Below are positions 48,601 to 60,100 of a stretch of DNA of 64,000 nucleotides, in pieces. The position numbers and the translations under genes are program-made. Each line of letters begins with the position of its first letter. Position 1 is the stretch's first letter. The DNA lies in the NCBI GenBank assembly GCA_963556255.1, contig OY744609.1, positions 18,928,309-18,992,308 on the forward strand, written 5' to 3'. The stretch is from Allolobophora icterica. Its lineage: Eukaryota; Annelida; Clitellata; Crassiclitellata; Lumbricidae. A model generated the notes under the pieces. It worked only from the letters and a program-made list of their open reading frames with translations. It did no database searches and was not told the origin of the DNA.

Positions 48601-51600
48601 TATGTTTACCCTTAACAGGTGCTAAACGACCAATGCAATACCCTTCCAAAAACAGCAATATCAAACAAGTGTCTGCTTATAACTAACAAGCATACAATAC
48701 AGTGTTCCATAGTGTATAATTTAGATAAATAACTCCATCAACAATTGAATCAATCAATCACTGATACATAAATGAACATCATCAATGAATTGATTGATCT
48801 GCCCTAAAACCACAATAAACAGAATGCCTGATAAAAATTATCAGGGCAAAGATAACACTGCAGCAGTGCAGGTCATGGGAACCATACACCTTTGCACAAA
48901 ATAAACAGATTACACTTACAAACACCTGGAATTTTTCTAGCCACAGTACACAATGCATCATATCAGTTAACGACAATACAAATAGACAGATTACACTTAC
49001 AAACACCTGGTATTCTTCTAGCCAAAGTACACAATGAATCATATCAGCTAACAACAACACTTGTAAACATATAGTAAGACAAGCAGGAAGAAATGCTAAA
49101 AAGAATGACCAATTAATAATATTTATAGACACTACTACAAACAGTTTACTGACACATAGAAGTTCCAATAAATACACCCCGAACTCTGCAGACAATGTGC
49201 CACATTACATTTGTATTAAAACTAGATCCTCAAACAAAGCGAAAATTAAGGTCCCAACAGGTTATAGTAGAATTTACAGTACAGCAAATGCTTCATACAG
49301 TGACATGTGTCAAAGGGTGGTTCCAGTGTAACTTGCACAGATTGGTGCTAGCATGTATTAAAACATACAAGGGCAACCAGTGCATGTACTTGCCTTGGCT
49401 ACGGCAAGATCTTTAACCCCTCCAACGTAGGCTTCAATCAGATGATCGCAATGGATGGTCGAAGGAACAGCAACATGAGGAAGACCACTTGAGATGAACT
49501 GCATCATTGCCATCTGGTTTAAAAGATAAACAGCTAAAAACCACATGATTATTTCAGAACAGCCAATACCAATTATTATTATCACTATTATATCACTGTC
49601 ATTACATGCAAATTTAAAACGTTCACGACATCACATATCAGTGAATGTTATAGAAACTCACACAATGCTTAATTAACTGTCTGAAGTTAAAAATAGCAAA
49701 TACCACAAAACCTTAACAGACTCAATTTGACAGATTTAACTTTCATGTTGCTTCTACACAAAAATATACAAACAGCACAGAAAAACAACAAACACATAAA
49801 TAGTAACAGTTGTAAAGATCTCTATGTATATGATAGAAGATAAAATATACATAATACAATACATATTCTCAGTTAAATGTACCTGAGCTGTGGCATCTTG
49901 CATGGCAACTCTGTCAGGTCGAAGTCGAAGGTAGCTGACGCCGCGTTGAACATCCTGAACACACAGGACAAAAGAAATACTAGATAAAACATATGATAAG
50001 AAAATTTCTTCACAGAAAGACTCATCAGTGGCACATATCATGCATTAAATAATCAATGGCGTCACTACACCAGGGCGAGCCACGGCAAATGCCCTAGTAA
50101 AAAATCCTTTGCCCTGGTCGTTGCCCTGTCAGAAGTTTTGCCCTACCCAGAAATTGTTTGGGCATAAACGCCCCTGCACTTGTATGACTGCTCTAGCTAT
50201 GCCCTGGTTACAAAAAATGTCTGGCACTGCCACTGTAAAAAATTCTTAGAAACATTCAAATAATGAATGAACAGTACACATTCAGATGTTGACTAAACTC
50301 AGTCAGATGTGCACAACATACATTACATAGTTTATAAATGTTTAAATACAATACAATACAATAGTGAGACACATACAATTTATGCTAGTTTGATTAATTA
50401 GACCAATCTTCTGAAACTACTTCATAGAATCTGACTGCAAATGCTGATTAACATAAAATTAGACTCAAATGTCTCCAGTTCATGAAATTTTGAAAAATTC
50501 ACATATAATTTTCAGGATAAATTAAACAGAATCAGCAACTGGAAAATTATCAGAACTGGAACATGTTACGGATATCATACTTTGTTCAACATTGTACCGT
50601 ACCTGCTTCTCTGGTTCATCTATGTGACTGTACAGGACTTTCTCCGAAAGTGTTAAAGGTCGGTTCAGCCTGCGACACAGTACAAAACTGTATTTAATGG
50701 TACTCTGTAGAAATGTACTTAGAAAGTACCATGATTTCATGCTAAGCTCAAGTCATGTTGAAAGAGGTAGGCAGAGGGACCAAAAGGGAGGGAGGTGCAG
50801 AAGGATACAGGGAGAATGAATGGAGGAGGCATGCACATGCTAAATAAAGCAGCTATCATAGAGCCATATTTAATAGCATTTGTGAACATTGTACGTAACT
50901 GACATTTATATGAGCACTTCATTGCGTCCAAAGGCCAAAAACAGACAATAAATGTCACAGAAATGCTACTTGAAAAGATAAAGTCAAGAAAAGAGCATAT
51001 GGCAGAAAACACACTTAAAGATCAGCCAAAAACATTTCTACAGACAAATACAAGCATTAGAGTAGTGTGCCAATGGTTAATAAAATCAATTCTGAAATGC
51101 ATATTTAAACTACTGTATTTTTCGGAATACAAGTCACAGTTTTTACATGAGAGTCACAGGTAGTGACTCACATAAAGGTGCTGAACTGATAAATCTCTTT
51201 TATATCTAATTGCCTCTCTGTCAATCAATATATATTATCTTTGATCCCTTCAGCTATGTGAGGTATGGAACCAAGCACTTAGAGGCGCGTTTACAGAAAA
51301 CGGGGCCCTAGGCGCAAACATTTTGGGGGCCCTTCTGAACTTCTAGACTGAGTCTGAGACTCACTCTGGTGGTGCTCAGCCTGTCATATGCTGCTGTGCA
51401 AAAACCCGCAAAGTTGAACTTGAAGTCGTTTTTTGAGTGTGACTGACAATGTCGCTGTAATTATGATAAGTTATAGAAGCTAGTTTTAAGGAATGTGAAG
51501 GTATTTGATTTAATGATTTTAGTAATTACAATAATATACTTTTACATGAATGCTAAACTGTAAAAAAATAGAAAATAGGTTATATTTAAAATAATTCAAA

Positions 51601-54600
51601 ATTCACAAATGTTATATTTTATAACTGACAAAATATTTTCCTTAGTTTGGGGGCTCTCCGAGATTTGGGGGCCCTAGGCGTGCGCCTAGTGTGCCTATAC
51701 ATAAACACGCCTCTGAAGCACTTATCATTGTAAAACCATAACAAACAGTTAAGGTTTTAATCTTTAATTTCAAAACCACTATAATTACCGTAAAACCACA
51801 ACAAACACCAAATGTTGAAAAATTTAATTTCAAAAAGCGCATAAAATTTAATTTCAATGAAAGGTTTTTTAGCAAGCATTTGCTAATAATGGTCATACAT
51901 TTACGACCGATCATAACACACGCGCTAATACGCATTTGCCCACCTGTGTATGGATGCATCATATCTGACAGTGCAATCTATGCATTGATTTTACAAAAAT
52001 TTTGCCATATTTGCATCACTGTGCCTTGTACAAAAGAGCGAATTATAGTCCGGAAAATATGGTAAGTCCAAGTCAACACATGACCAAAGCTGTTATTCAG
52101 AAAACTACCAATAAAACTAGTCAGTGTCTGAATACAGACACAAATTTACACGGGATAATGTTACTGGGTGGACAATGTAGACTCAAGAAGTTCAACAAAG
52201 CTTATGTCACTGGCACCTCCAGGTCACAAGCCTCAGCGTCAAGTACTGTCTTAAGTAGTGGCATCAGAAGTTTGGTACAGTGTGGCCCAAACACTCCAAT
52301 CCATTCAAATTGATATCTGACTACATGTCACTTCATCATTGTATAATAATTCAACAGACCAATGGGCCACATGTAAGCCATTATATGCCAGTTGACCTAA
52401 TTCAAGTTAGGTAAGCAGCCACCATACCCAGAAGGCCACAAGGTTTTTCCGTTCACCATTACAACAGCACACCATTTCTACTGAATTCTGAGACTACAAA
52501 GAAATGTATTATTCTATATACTTCAGACAACTGTTCAGTAATTAAGCCATAAGCCCGTGACAAATACAGCAATCTGCTTAAACTTATTATGCTTCTATGG
52601 TCAGGTTTTGAGTTACAAGATTCATGGCCCAGGTGCCACCCTTTGGCAAATACCAGGGCCTCTGTGTGCACATGGACAGGCTACTTAGTTCTTTCAAAAT
52701 CAATCAATCAATCAATCAATCCTTTTATTGAAGCCATTTGAAGTACAAGGAAAATACAACATAAAGTTTGAACTTTGGCAACAAGAGGAGACCCAAAAGG
52801 GACCTAGTTAACATTTATCGTAATATAAGTAAATGGCAGCACAATCAATACTTTGAACGGTAACATCGATCAAGTTATATGATCAACAGGTAAAAGAAAC
52901 AATAACAGAACTCTTAACTAAAGAACTTAACTATCAGTACACATGGATTCCAACTAAGGTATACAGATCAAATTTCATTAGTTAAAAAGAGATGAAAAAA
53001 AACAACAGTGCCTGTGCAAATAAACACATAATGCAGTCATGTGAGTGCATCCAAGAGATAGAGTTTCAAAATGAAAAAATTAACAATTTTATTCTTGGAA
53101 TTAATGCACAAACAAATTTAATTCTATATCGACTTGAATTTCCATATTACAGTGTCAATCTTACAACAGAGTATCAGCATGCATACATTCAAATGCCTAT
53201 AAGTTTAGCCCTCATCAAAGTCACATCATTGCAACTAACTGTTTACTACAGTAACAGATTTGTACCTTTTCTTGACGATTTGCAAATTTTTGTCAAGCTT
53301 TTCATATGGAAGGTATCTATCTGGCTCAAACTTGCTAACTGCAACCTGTATGCAACAAAATTATACAAACATAAGAACTTTCATTTGGGTTAAATGTAAA
53401 AACCAACTCAGAGCAGAACATTAATGAGCATATTAACAGTCAAACATTAGCTAGCATTTGAATAATCTGATGTACTAAATAAGCGACAACAACTTACGCA
53501 CTAGTCTAAAGAACCTAAGTAACAGCAGACCCAATAATTTTATTTAAACAAATCAGTTAGAAGTAATTATATAAATAATTTTTCAGTCAAGCACAGCCAT
53601 TTAAACAGAGCTTGTCTAATAGCTTAATCAAGGTGCTTGAGAACTTTACACTTTTTAAAACTAAATAATTAAATGTACATATAAGATAACAAATACAAGT
53701 CTATACAAGTCTTCTATAATGCATTGTGAATACATATATGTCACATACACACACAGACACACACACACACACATGCATAGGAATTACAAACCTGTGCAGC
53801 AGCAGCCAGTTGTCCACACTGCACATGAAACTGTTGAACTTTGGTCAACAGCCCAATGCTTGAGCTCAGAATCTGTTGAATTAAGCATCACATTTTAGCA
53901 TTAGCCACAACAAATCGAGTGGAATGCAATCAAATCAATTTGTCTCCAGTTTATTACAAGTACAAACCTTGAAATTCTCAGTTTACCAGCCACAGCAAAG
54001 TATCATGCATTCAGAGCTGGTTCACAGGGCTTAAAAATAATTGGTGCTATATAAATTTGCAATTACAGTTATATGCTTAAATCTTAAAGCAGGCTTCACA
54101 CACTAGAGCCAGTTTTGAGTACATTATTCAAAATACACTAAAAAGTCTGGTACCACGCATCCCTCTTATAAGCACATTAAGGAAAAACAAGGTACAGACA
54201 TTGCAAAAAACAAATAAAAATGCAGGGCAATTTTGAAACTAATATTCACACAACACTAGGATCGAATAACATTCCATTTTGATCACAATTACAAGCTGGG
54301 TCTGGGATTGAAATTGTGACCGATTTTGTCAAAATATTAACATTTTTAATTAGGACAGTGCACTGGTAAATGCAATTTGAGCAATGTAAATGAGTCACTG
54401 CACATATCATACAGAACTACTGCAAACTGGCACATCCTTGCACATAAGTTGTATTACTTCTTACAATATTCTACTCTTGAAATACTTTTTGGCTACAGTG
54501 AATCATGATGAAGTCAAGAGTTGCTAGAGTGTCTCATCTCTTTTAAAGTGCAGTTAAACAGTTCAAAATGTAATGTTCCTATCTATGATTAGCATTACAG

Positions 54601-55397
54601 TAACATGGTTCCTAAGCCACCTTAAAAGTATTTGTAACTGTACCAGAGTGAAGGTGCAATTATAATCCACCAAATATGATGGCAATTTGGCGGTGCTCGA
54701 CAGTGTAGTGGTTAGCGTGCTGGACTGCCAATTGAGAGGTCGGGGTTCAGATCCCTGCCAGGGCAAAAACTTAATTCGAGATTTCTGTTCCATGTGCCAA
54801 CTCAGCTATAATGAGCATGCTGACCGTACACGGTGGGAAGATGAGAGCAAGGGAGAGGACTGGCCACCCACCCTCGTAAGACAAGGCTAAGAAAATGAAG
54901 TCGTTAGCACGTTCATATCCATCGCTGCCTTAAGGATAGGTTGGGGGACTGCTCTTCTTCTGCAATTAAAACTAATTAACAGTATTGTAATTGACCCAAT
55001 GACGGATCACGCCCACTAGTGGCAAACGTCCAACTGCATAAAAGGCACCAAGGTCAAGGGTTCTGCAGCATCGGTAACGACGCTGTTAAATGCCAAGTCA
55101 TCATTTGTAAATTACTAGACATCCCTTGGGTCAGATCACAGGGCCAAATACGCAACCCAAATTCTGCAACTAGCTCTTGTGAAGAAAGTCTATGTTGAAC
55201 ATGCTGACATTGAGAGCCGATACAAGCTGTTGCTAACGTTAAAGGGCATCTAACTTCGATGTGCTCACAAGGTGCGTCGATATTTTCGAAAATATCTCAA
55301 TAACTAATACTTGAAACATAATATTTCCACGTTAAATCCCCAACATATAACAACTGCAAATACATTATACCTTATGCGACTTCATCAAACTACCCAT
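33684..55397 (-). CDS. ACO2: Mitochondrial aconitate hydratase (22 exons)
   Basis: TCA-cycle enzyme interconverting citrate and isocitrate with a [4Fe-4S] cluster, in the mitochondrial matrix. Exons in transcript order: 55397-55371, 53872-53792, 53345-53266, 50669-50603, 49954-49883, 49513-49394, 48555-48463, 47214-47145, 45879-45791, 45244-45094, 44609-44505, 43986-43892, 42653-42548, 42098-41941, 40949-40876, 40394-40210, 39156-38951, 38005-37908, 36754-36661, 35483-35351, 34881-34760, 33821-33684. All junctions keep frame; 787 aa (human 780). The N-terminus (MGSLMKSHK then [18 protein letters not shown]) is a basic, acid-free presequence. Cluster cysteines are in GSCTNSS (Cys391) and [11 protein letters not shown] (Cys454, Cys457). 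Substrate loops [34 protein letters not shown] and [16 protein letters not shown] are intact. Intron 6 starts with GC. The start is the only upstream-limited in-frame ATG but is the least certain part. Confidence 0.97.
35760..36547. mobile_element. Non-autonomous hAT-like element in ACO2 intron 19
   Basis: Perfect inverted ends TAGGGCATAGCCGGGT, exact flanking 8-mers ATTCTGAT (35752-35759 and 36548-36555), and subterminal clusters of CCGGGTCCGGGTA at both ends. No transposase. Confidence 0.9.
37281..37352. repeat. ~70-bp hairpin repeat, copy 2
   Basis: CAACACTTTAACGACGAG to CTCTTGTTATTAAAGTGTTA; directly followed by a GGTGCTATATAAAT tail motif. Confidence 0.7.
38269..38339. repeat. ~70-bp hairpin repeat, copy 3
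   Basis: TTAACACTTCAACGATGAA to CTCGTTGTTAATGTGTTAA, same core as copy 2. Confidence 0.65.
38510..38758. mobile_element. hAT MITE, Charlie-like ends
   Basis: Left end CAGAGTTTCCCAAACT and right end AGTTTGGGAACCGCTG match the widespread animal hAT-Charlie type terminus, with GGGTCGCGACCC subterminal palindromes. Flanking 8-mers CACTAGGG and TGCTAGGG match at 6 of 8. In ACO2 intron 17. Confidence 0.85.
39300..39373. repeat. ~70-bp hairpin repeat, copy 4
   Basis: Inverted copy: TTAACAGTTTAACAATGGGA to CTCATTGCTAAGTGTTAAG. Adjacent sequence 39261-39300 contains a further partial arm. Confidence 0.6.
41059..41121. repeat. 31-bp perfect tandem duplication
   Basis: Two consecutive copies of a unit starting ATCGTTTAAACAGAATG, in the ACO2 intron after exon 14. 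Confidence 0.9.
41144..41549. mobile_element. hAT-like MITE in ACO2 intron 14
   Basis: AGCACTGG at the left and CAGCTCTA at the right, subterminal clusters of ATTAATCGATTAA, and exact flanking 8-mers CATAATAT (41136-41143 and 41550-41557). Confidence 0.75.
42737..43491. mobile_element. Non-autonomous hAT-like element in ACO2 intron 12
   Basis: Perfect inverted ends TAGTGTTGTTTT, exact flanking 8-mers CTTTTATC (42729-42736 and 43492-43499), and T-rich AGTTTTAGTT subterminal repeats on both sides of a GC-richer core (about 43060-43320). Confidence 0.88.
45946..46179 (-). mobile_element. tRNA-derived SINE sharing a LINE tail
   Basis: Minus-strand order: tRNA-like head with A box TGGCTCAGTGG and B box GGTTCGAATCC, a unique body, then CTGTAGTCGGGAGCGCCTC, CTTGAAGAGGCGCTATAGAA and an A/T-rich (AAAT)n end. 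The last ~70 bp match the 3' end of the LINE at 61570-61880, the classic arrangement of a SINE that borrows a LINE's reverse transcriptase. In ACO2 intron 8. Confidence 0.85.
46850..46990 (+). mobile_element. LINE 3' fragment in ACO2 intron 8
   Basis: Plus-strand frame with [17 protein letters not shown], the L2/CR1-type ORF2 C-terminus; short and truncated at both ends. Confidence 0.7.
47297..47905 (+). mobile_element. Internally deleted mariner element
   Basis: Perfect inverted ends of about 33 bp starting CACGGTGATTCAATGAAAAG, flanked by TA on both sides (47295-47296 and 47906-47907). It carries a transposase relic (47416-47789). In ACO2 intron 7. The intact TIRs suggest it could still be mobilised in trans. 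Confidence 0.92.
47416..47789 (+). pseudogene. Mariner transposase remnant
   Basis: The first part encodes [19 protein letters not shown], the conserved core before the catalytic region. After a deletion and frame change the true C-terminus follows from 47640: [38 protein letters not shown] and EGHFEHLL with a TAA at 47787-47789. The N-terminal HTH domains and the central part with the later catalytic acidic residues are missing. Confidence 0.85.
48904..49067. repeat. Two 82-bp tandem copies in ACO2 intron 6
   Basis: Units starting CAGATTACACTTACAAACAC at 48906 and 48988, about 90 % identical. Confidence 0.85.
49388..49393 (-). other. GC splice donor, ACO2 intron 6
   Basis: Exon 6 ends GCCAAG, followed on the minus strand by GCAAGT; exon 7 resumes in phase 0 with [11 protein letters not shown], exactly as in the family. 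Confidence 0.93.
50054..50235 (-). mobile_element. hAT-like MITE family B, copy 3
   Basis: Inverted relative to copies at 26061 and 31486. Ends CAATGGCGTCACTAC and GGCACTGCCACTG; flanking 8-mers TAAATAAT and TAAAAAAT match at 7 of 8. In ACO2 intron 4. Confidence 0.8.
51281..51715. mobile_element. hAT-like element in ACO2 intron 3
   Basis: Ends AGAGGCGCGTTTA and TAAACACGCCTCTG are inverted copies, the left one lacking the first base; exact flanking 8-mers AAGCACTT (51273-51280 and 51716-51723). Subterminal GGGGCCCTAGGCGC motifs on both sides. Confidence 0.8.
52699..52990 (-). mobile_element. LINE 3' UTR with (ATTG)n tail
   Basis: (CAAT)n at 52699-52720 followed by CCTTTTATTGAAG and a 3'-UTR-like stretch with ACCCAAAAGGGACC. 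It resembles the layout of 6145 and 13255 but is a distinct subfamily. In ACO2 intron 3. Confidence 0.6.
54689..54980 (+). mobile_element. tRNA-derived SINE in ACO2 intron 1
   Basis: Head with A box-like TAGTGGTTAGCGTG and B box GGTTCAGATCC, anticodon-loop-like TGCCAAT (tRNA-Gly-like), then an unrelated body of about 200 bp. The acceptor stem does not close, so it is not a working tRNA. Opposite orientation to ACO2. Confidence 0.72.
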
Positions 55398-57113
55398 TTC
55401 TTCAACGAAGTTGCAGCAACCCTTCCGATGCGCTGAGATGAAAAGCAACAAATGGCGTCACTCCACTTCCGTTCATGCATGCCGACATTATTCTAGCGCT
55501 ATAACATAATCAATCAAGAATAATCCTATAACTAGGAACATTTCCCTAGCTTTCACGTCCGATTCGATTTCATTGTACATTTATTTAGATAATCATTTTC
55601 GTTTCAAAACTGCTGGCTTGTGCAAAAGCATATAAATGAAGAAGAAGAGTTTAAACTTATTTGTCGGAATTCGCTAAACTCCTCGATTTAGACTTGATGA
55701 TCGAAGCACTTTCCAGATGCATTCACTGTGTTAACTTCTGGAAACTCTACATTTTGTTTACTATTAATAACCGAAGATTTGCCCCGTGATTTACAGCGCA
55801 TTTACCAAGAAGACATTACTGCAACCACAGTATAAATAATTATTAGTACTGTGCTGCAACCAGCGCCTACGCTAATTTAACGGACGCTTTGCATCAATTC
55901 AATAATTTTCTTGGTTTTTAAGCACGTTATAATACTTAGCTACAAATAACAGCTTGCTAGTTTTAGGCTATAATTACATTTAATACGATTACCTACGAGA
56001 ATAGAACTGTGAGTGTGGAGTTGTTTAAAAAAAGACTAGCAAGATCACACCACAGTATGTTTTCGTAAAGCGAAGGAGTGAGTGATAAATGCGGAAGGTG
56101 TGACAGCCACTGGTGGTATCCCAGAAGTACTCGCGGTTTACATTTTGGTTTTATAGTATTTTACAATCAGTTAAAATTGTTGAGTCGGATCATTTGTGAA
56201 TTCTTGATTTGGTAATGTAGTATGTTTTTCCTACTTTGTGTGCGCAAATACTTCCATTTGACCGGTTCTTTTATTATATCCACAGCTGTTGCGTTTTCCT
56301 TCGCAGATGACCGAGAGTCTCGACCCCCGCTTAACAAGAGGAGAACGTAGTGTTTTACTACAGGAAAGATGGGTTGGGAGGGATATAAAGCAGCCGGTAT
56401 AAACGTATGAACGTGCGCAATCTCTGCTCAGTGATATGAGAGTAATAAAGATATGAAAGGCTTGTTTATATCCGACGTAGTTTTTCGTAGTTGCTGTTAT
56501 TGTACGGGACTTTAACAAAGAATTGACCATGCTGTTAAGTATAAAATAACCAATGACCAAATCCTTGACGCCTAAGCTTGTAAAGTCTCGCGATCTTGAT
56601 CATGTGCTGCAGTATACTATTAACCTATGCAGGTTAATTAATTTAAAGACTGCTTGACAGTTAACTAGGCCTGTAATATTTCATATGTTTTGAAATTGTT
56701 ATTGTTTTGTGTAGCACTGAGAAATTTTTTGATTGTCATTGTGTGAGACTACATTACTTTGTCATGTCTGAAAACAAAAGGATGGATACAGACATTTGTC
56801 TATATCTTGTTCATGCATTAAATTGCTTTTAGTGTGTGTGATCTTCAACCAAAATATTTTTCAGTGTCAGGAATAATTTCCGTATGACTGTTGTGAGAAA
56901 TGAGTGATTATCTTACTTTACTTCTAAATTTAGAAGGTGGGCATAAGTGTATCAATTGTTCAATTAGTTGAACACTATCATTGTAACAAGAGATGGAACA
57001 TTTACTGTGTAGGGCCTTTGAGAATGTTCGTGCACAGTTGCTTAGCCCTAATAAATAAATTAGATAATCTAAAATGGTGTTATTTTTTAGATCAGAACTT
57101 CATTTGTGACAAG
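55398..57113. other. Divergent intergenic region, ACO2 / membralin
   Basis: Promoters and 5' UTRs of both genes should lie here. An acceptor-like TATTTTTTAG at 57081-57090 just before the membralin start suggests a spliced non-coding first exon further left. A palindrome starting CACAGTATAAATAATTA (55827-55856) resembles the end of the MITE at 24-323. No other gene recognised. Confidence 0.55.
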
Positions 57114-60100
57114 ATGGCTGAACAGCAGGATACAAATGCTGTTCGTACTGGCAGTGATGCTAGATTTCAGTCAAACATTCGTGCCGCACAGGTCCAGCAT
57201 AATCCTCTGTTAAATATACGAGATCGCCTGTTTTATGCACTCTTCTGCCGTGTTGGACTCGTTTATGCACGTTCAGTTCCTCGCCAGCTTCAGAGAACGC
57301 TTGAGTTCCTACTGCTTTTTGAGGTATTTGATAATGGTTGAATTCCATGTAAATAGCCTATTGAAACGGTGTTCAATGTTCATGTGTATGCAAGGGTCAG
57401 TCTGCCATCCTCAATTATCAAGTCCAAGAGAGGGAAGGTGTTTGACTTCATGCAAATGATGTACGGTGTGTGTAGAATGAATTATCTGCGTTGCTCTTTT
57501 AACACTTTTCATTCCCATCTGTAAGACCGAATCGAATACAGGAATCTAATGCATCTTTAGAATCTAATTTAATCTGAAGACTATAGTCATAGTAGACCAC
57601 ACATGATTAGTTTTTTGTCACTACCAACTGAAACCTTGTTCTGTAACTCCTGTCCAGTAACATTAGACTACGATATTTTTAATATAGGTGATTGAGAAAT
57701 GACTGACTCTACCGTTCTGCTTACGTTCCTACTTTCAACCTCTGTTCTTACCTCCTGACCTACCTACATATTTATGCAGGTATTATATCAGACAGTTGAC
57801 CCATGCCAAACTCTTGATCACGTATGGGTGGCAGGTAACCAGATGAAGCTGGTTCATGGGTTCCTCTACTTTGGTTCTTATGTTGGGGCCCATGGTGGCA
57901 GTGAACCGGAGATATGGAGGTGCATGACCATTGCCAGGGAATGCATGAGCAACCTTACATAACATAACATAACATCTTTCTTTATTACAATGAGGGACAT
58001 GAAGTACCAGCATCAGGCTGAAGCCTGTTCAAGTCATATATACTTCCTACAGGTCATTCTGTATGGAACTGAGACCTGGATGCTAACAGAAGGACTTAAG
58101 GTAAATTTCGATGCCTTTGAACAGTGATGTTTGAGGAGAATGCTGCACATTGCCCATATAGCTCACATCACTAAATGCACATTCCAATTTCAGGGATGAT
58201 CCAAGAATGCAGACTTTCAATGCTTGGACACATTGCTCATGGCTACAGCAAACAAGATCATGCCAGAGCTCTGCAAGTGATAATATCTGGCCTCCAATGG
58301 GTTGGAAGAGACCAGCTTGTTGCCTTTGCTACAAATGGACATGAGCAGTGAAGTCCTACCTGTTTGCACCGAAGTCTAGAATAGAGATACGGTAACTGGC
58401 AAATGTGTTGTGGAATGGCAGTGCTTCAGAGAGGGGCTTGTCACAGATGATGATCAGCGTACCGCCATACCAGGGTAGTCACATTCTTCTTGTATGTTCG
58501 GCTCGAATACACACATATGTAAATGTCTACTCTACATTAGTAGAAATGTGTGCTAATATTTGAGTTCTTCGTCTATATATTTTAAGGCTTTGGTGGCTCT
58601 GGGGATGTTGACGTATATACACATGGCATTTGTTCGTGAGCCAGTCGACTGCTTACATCATGTGCATGATGTCTGGCCTAAAGATGGCGTTCTACGAGTT
58701 GAGATCCTAAAGAATGCTTCTGAAAGCTACAGTCTCCTCGATTCGTACAAGAAGCTCGCAGAGAACTCGCATCTGGTTGAATCGGACCTAAGTGACTTGG
58801 AAGAAACGTCATCATCAGAGCCAGGTTAGACTCGGTCCTCTTGCAAATTGTGACTTCGATTTCTGTGGAGAAAAGGGACCACTTGTAGAGTGCATAAATT
58901 TCGGACCAAAAGTGCTGAAATATTTAACCCAGTGCTTTTTTCAGCTGGAACGCACCAGAACAGCGTTCCGGTACCTTTTTCAGCTACTAAACAATAATTT
59001 ATTTATTTTAATAATAAAAACAATAATTTATTTATTTTAATAATAAAAACAATAATTTAGTTATTTTAATTTAATTTCAGTGTTGTGAACTGTTTTCAGT
59101 GTTTATTGAGACCCTCCCAACCCCCCAATCCAGTTTTTCTCGGGATTTTAGCCCTTCCATAATTGTTCAGTTCTGGAACCTATTGTTCAGTTCTGGAACC
59201 TTTTTTTAAGAAAAAAAAGCGCTAACTTCCTGAAGGTATCAGCTTGTGGAGAAGGCTTACAAGTCAGTTTGAGACAGGTGGTCCCTTTTCTTGACCTAGC
59301 TCACATTTGTGTAATGTGTTGTAATGTAATGTGCCTTGTAAGAGCTTTCTGAAGGATGTAATGTGCCTTGTAAGAGCTTTCTGAAGGTGTTCTCATCAGC
59401 TGAACTACAGTTGTGGCTCCTTGGCCTTTCTCTGTCTCACTTCCATTTCTGCAGTGCTTGTAAACTATTATTATTCTGTTTGATCATGTTGTCAGGTTAG
59501 AGACAGGTGGAGACTCTGAGGAGTTTCTCTTGAAGTGGTGCTATATAAATTTGCATTAATTTGCAATTATGGTTATAGTTCAATGAGAATGTATAGTTCA
59601 TTGGGGCAGATGATAGAAAAATCTTTATTAGCAGGTTCTATAAAACAACAGATTCCTGATCATGATTGAAAGTGGCTGAGGCTTGACACGCTGAATTTGA
59701 GGAATGAAAAATCACTGAACGAATATCTTCCCACAGGAAGCCTTTATCACAACAGACTTACTTAATACTTATAGTCCTTCTCGTGCAAGTCTGCAGCTTC
59801 TTTGCTCATTTTTGTCCTTATCCTATGATATCTCCAAGCACCTCAAGTCGTCTCTAATGGTCTCAGGTCAGTTCTTCCTTGGTCTTCTCCTCCTCATTTT
59901 CTCTTCAGGGAAGAACTTGTCTGAAAGAATCTGGAGTCTGTTTGTGAACCCCGACTTCAAAGACCGTCTCTTATCGAGGCCCTTCATGTAGGAACTTAGT
60001 GATTCACAATCTGTCGAAAGATCTTGCCTCTTCGTCACGTCTTCATCTCCTTTCAACATACTATGTAACAAATGAGCTTGTTGCATTGTTTCTTTTACTA

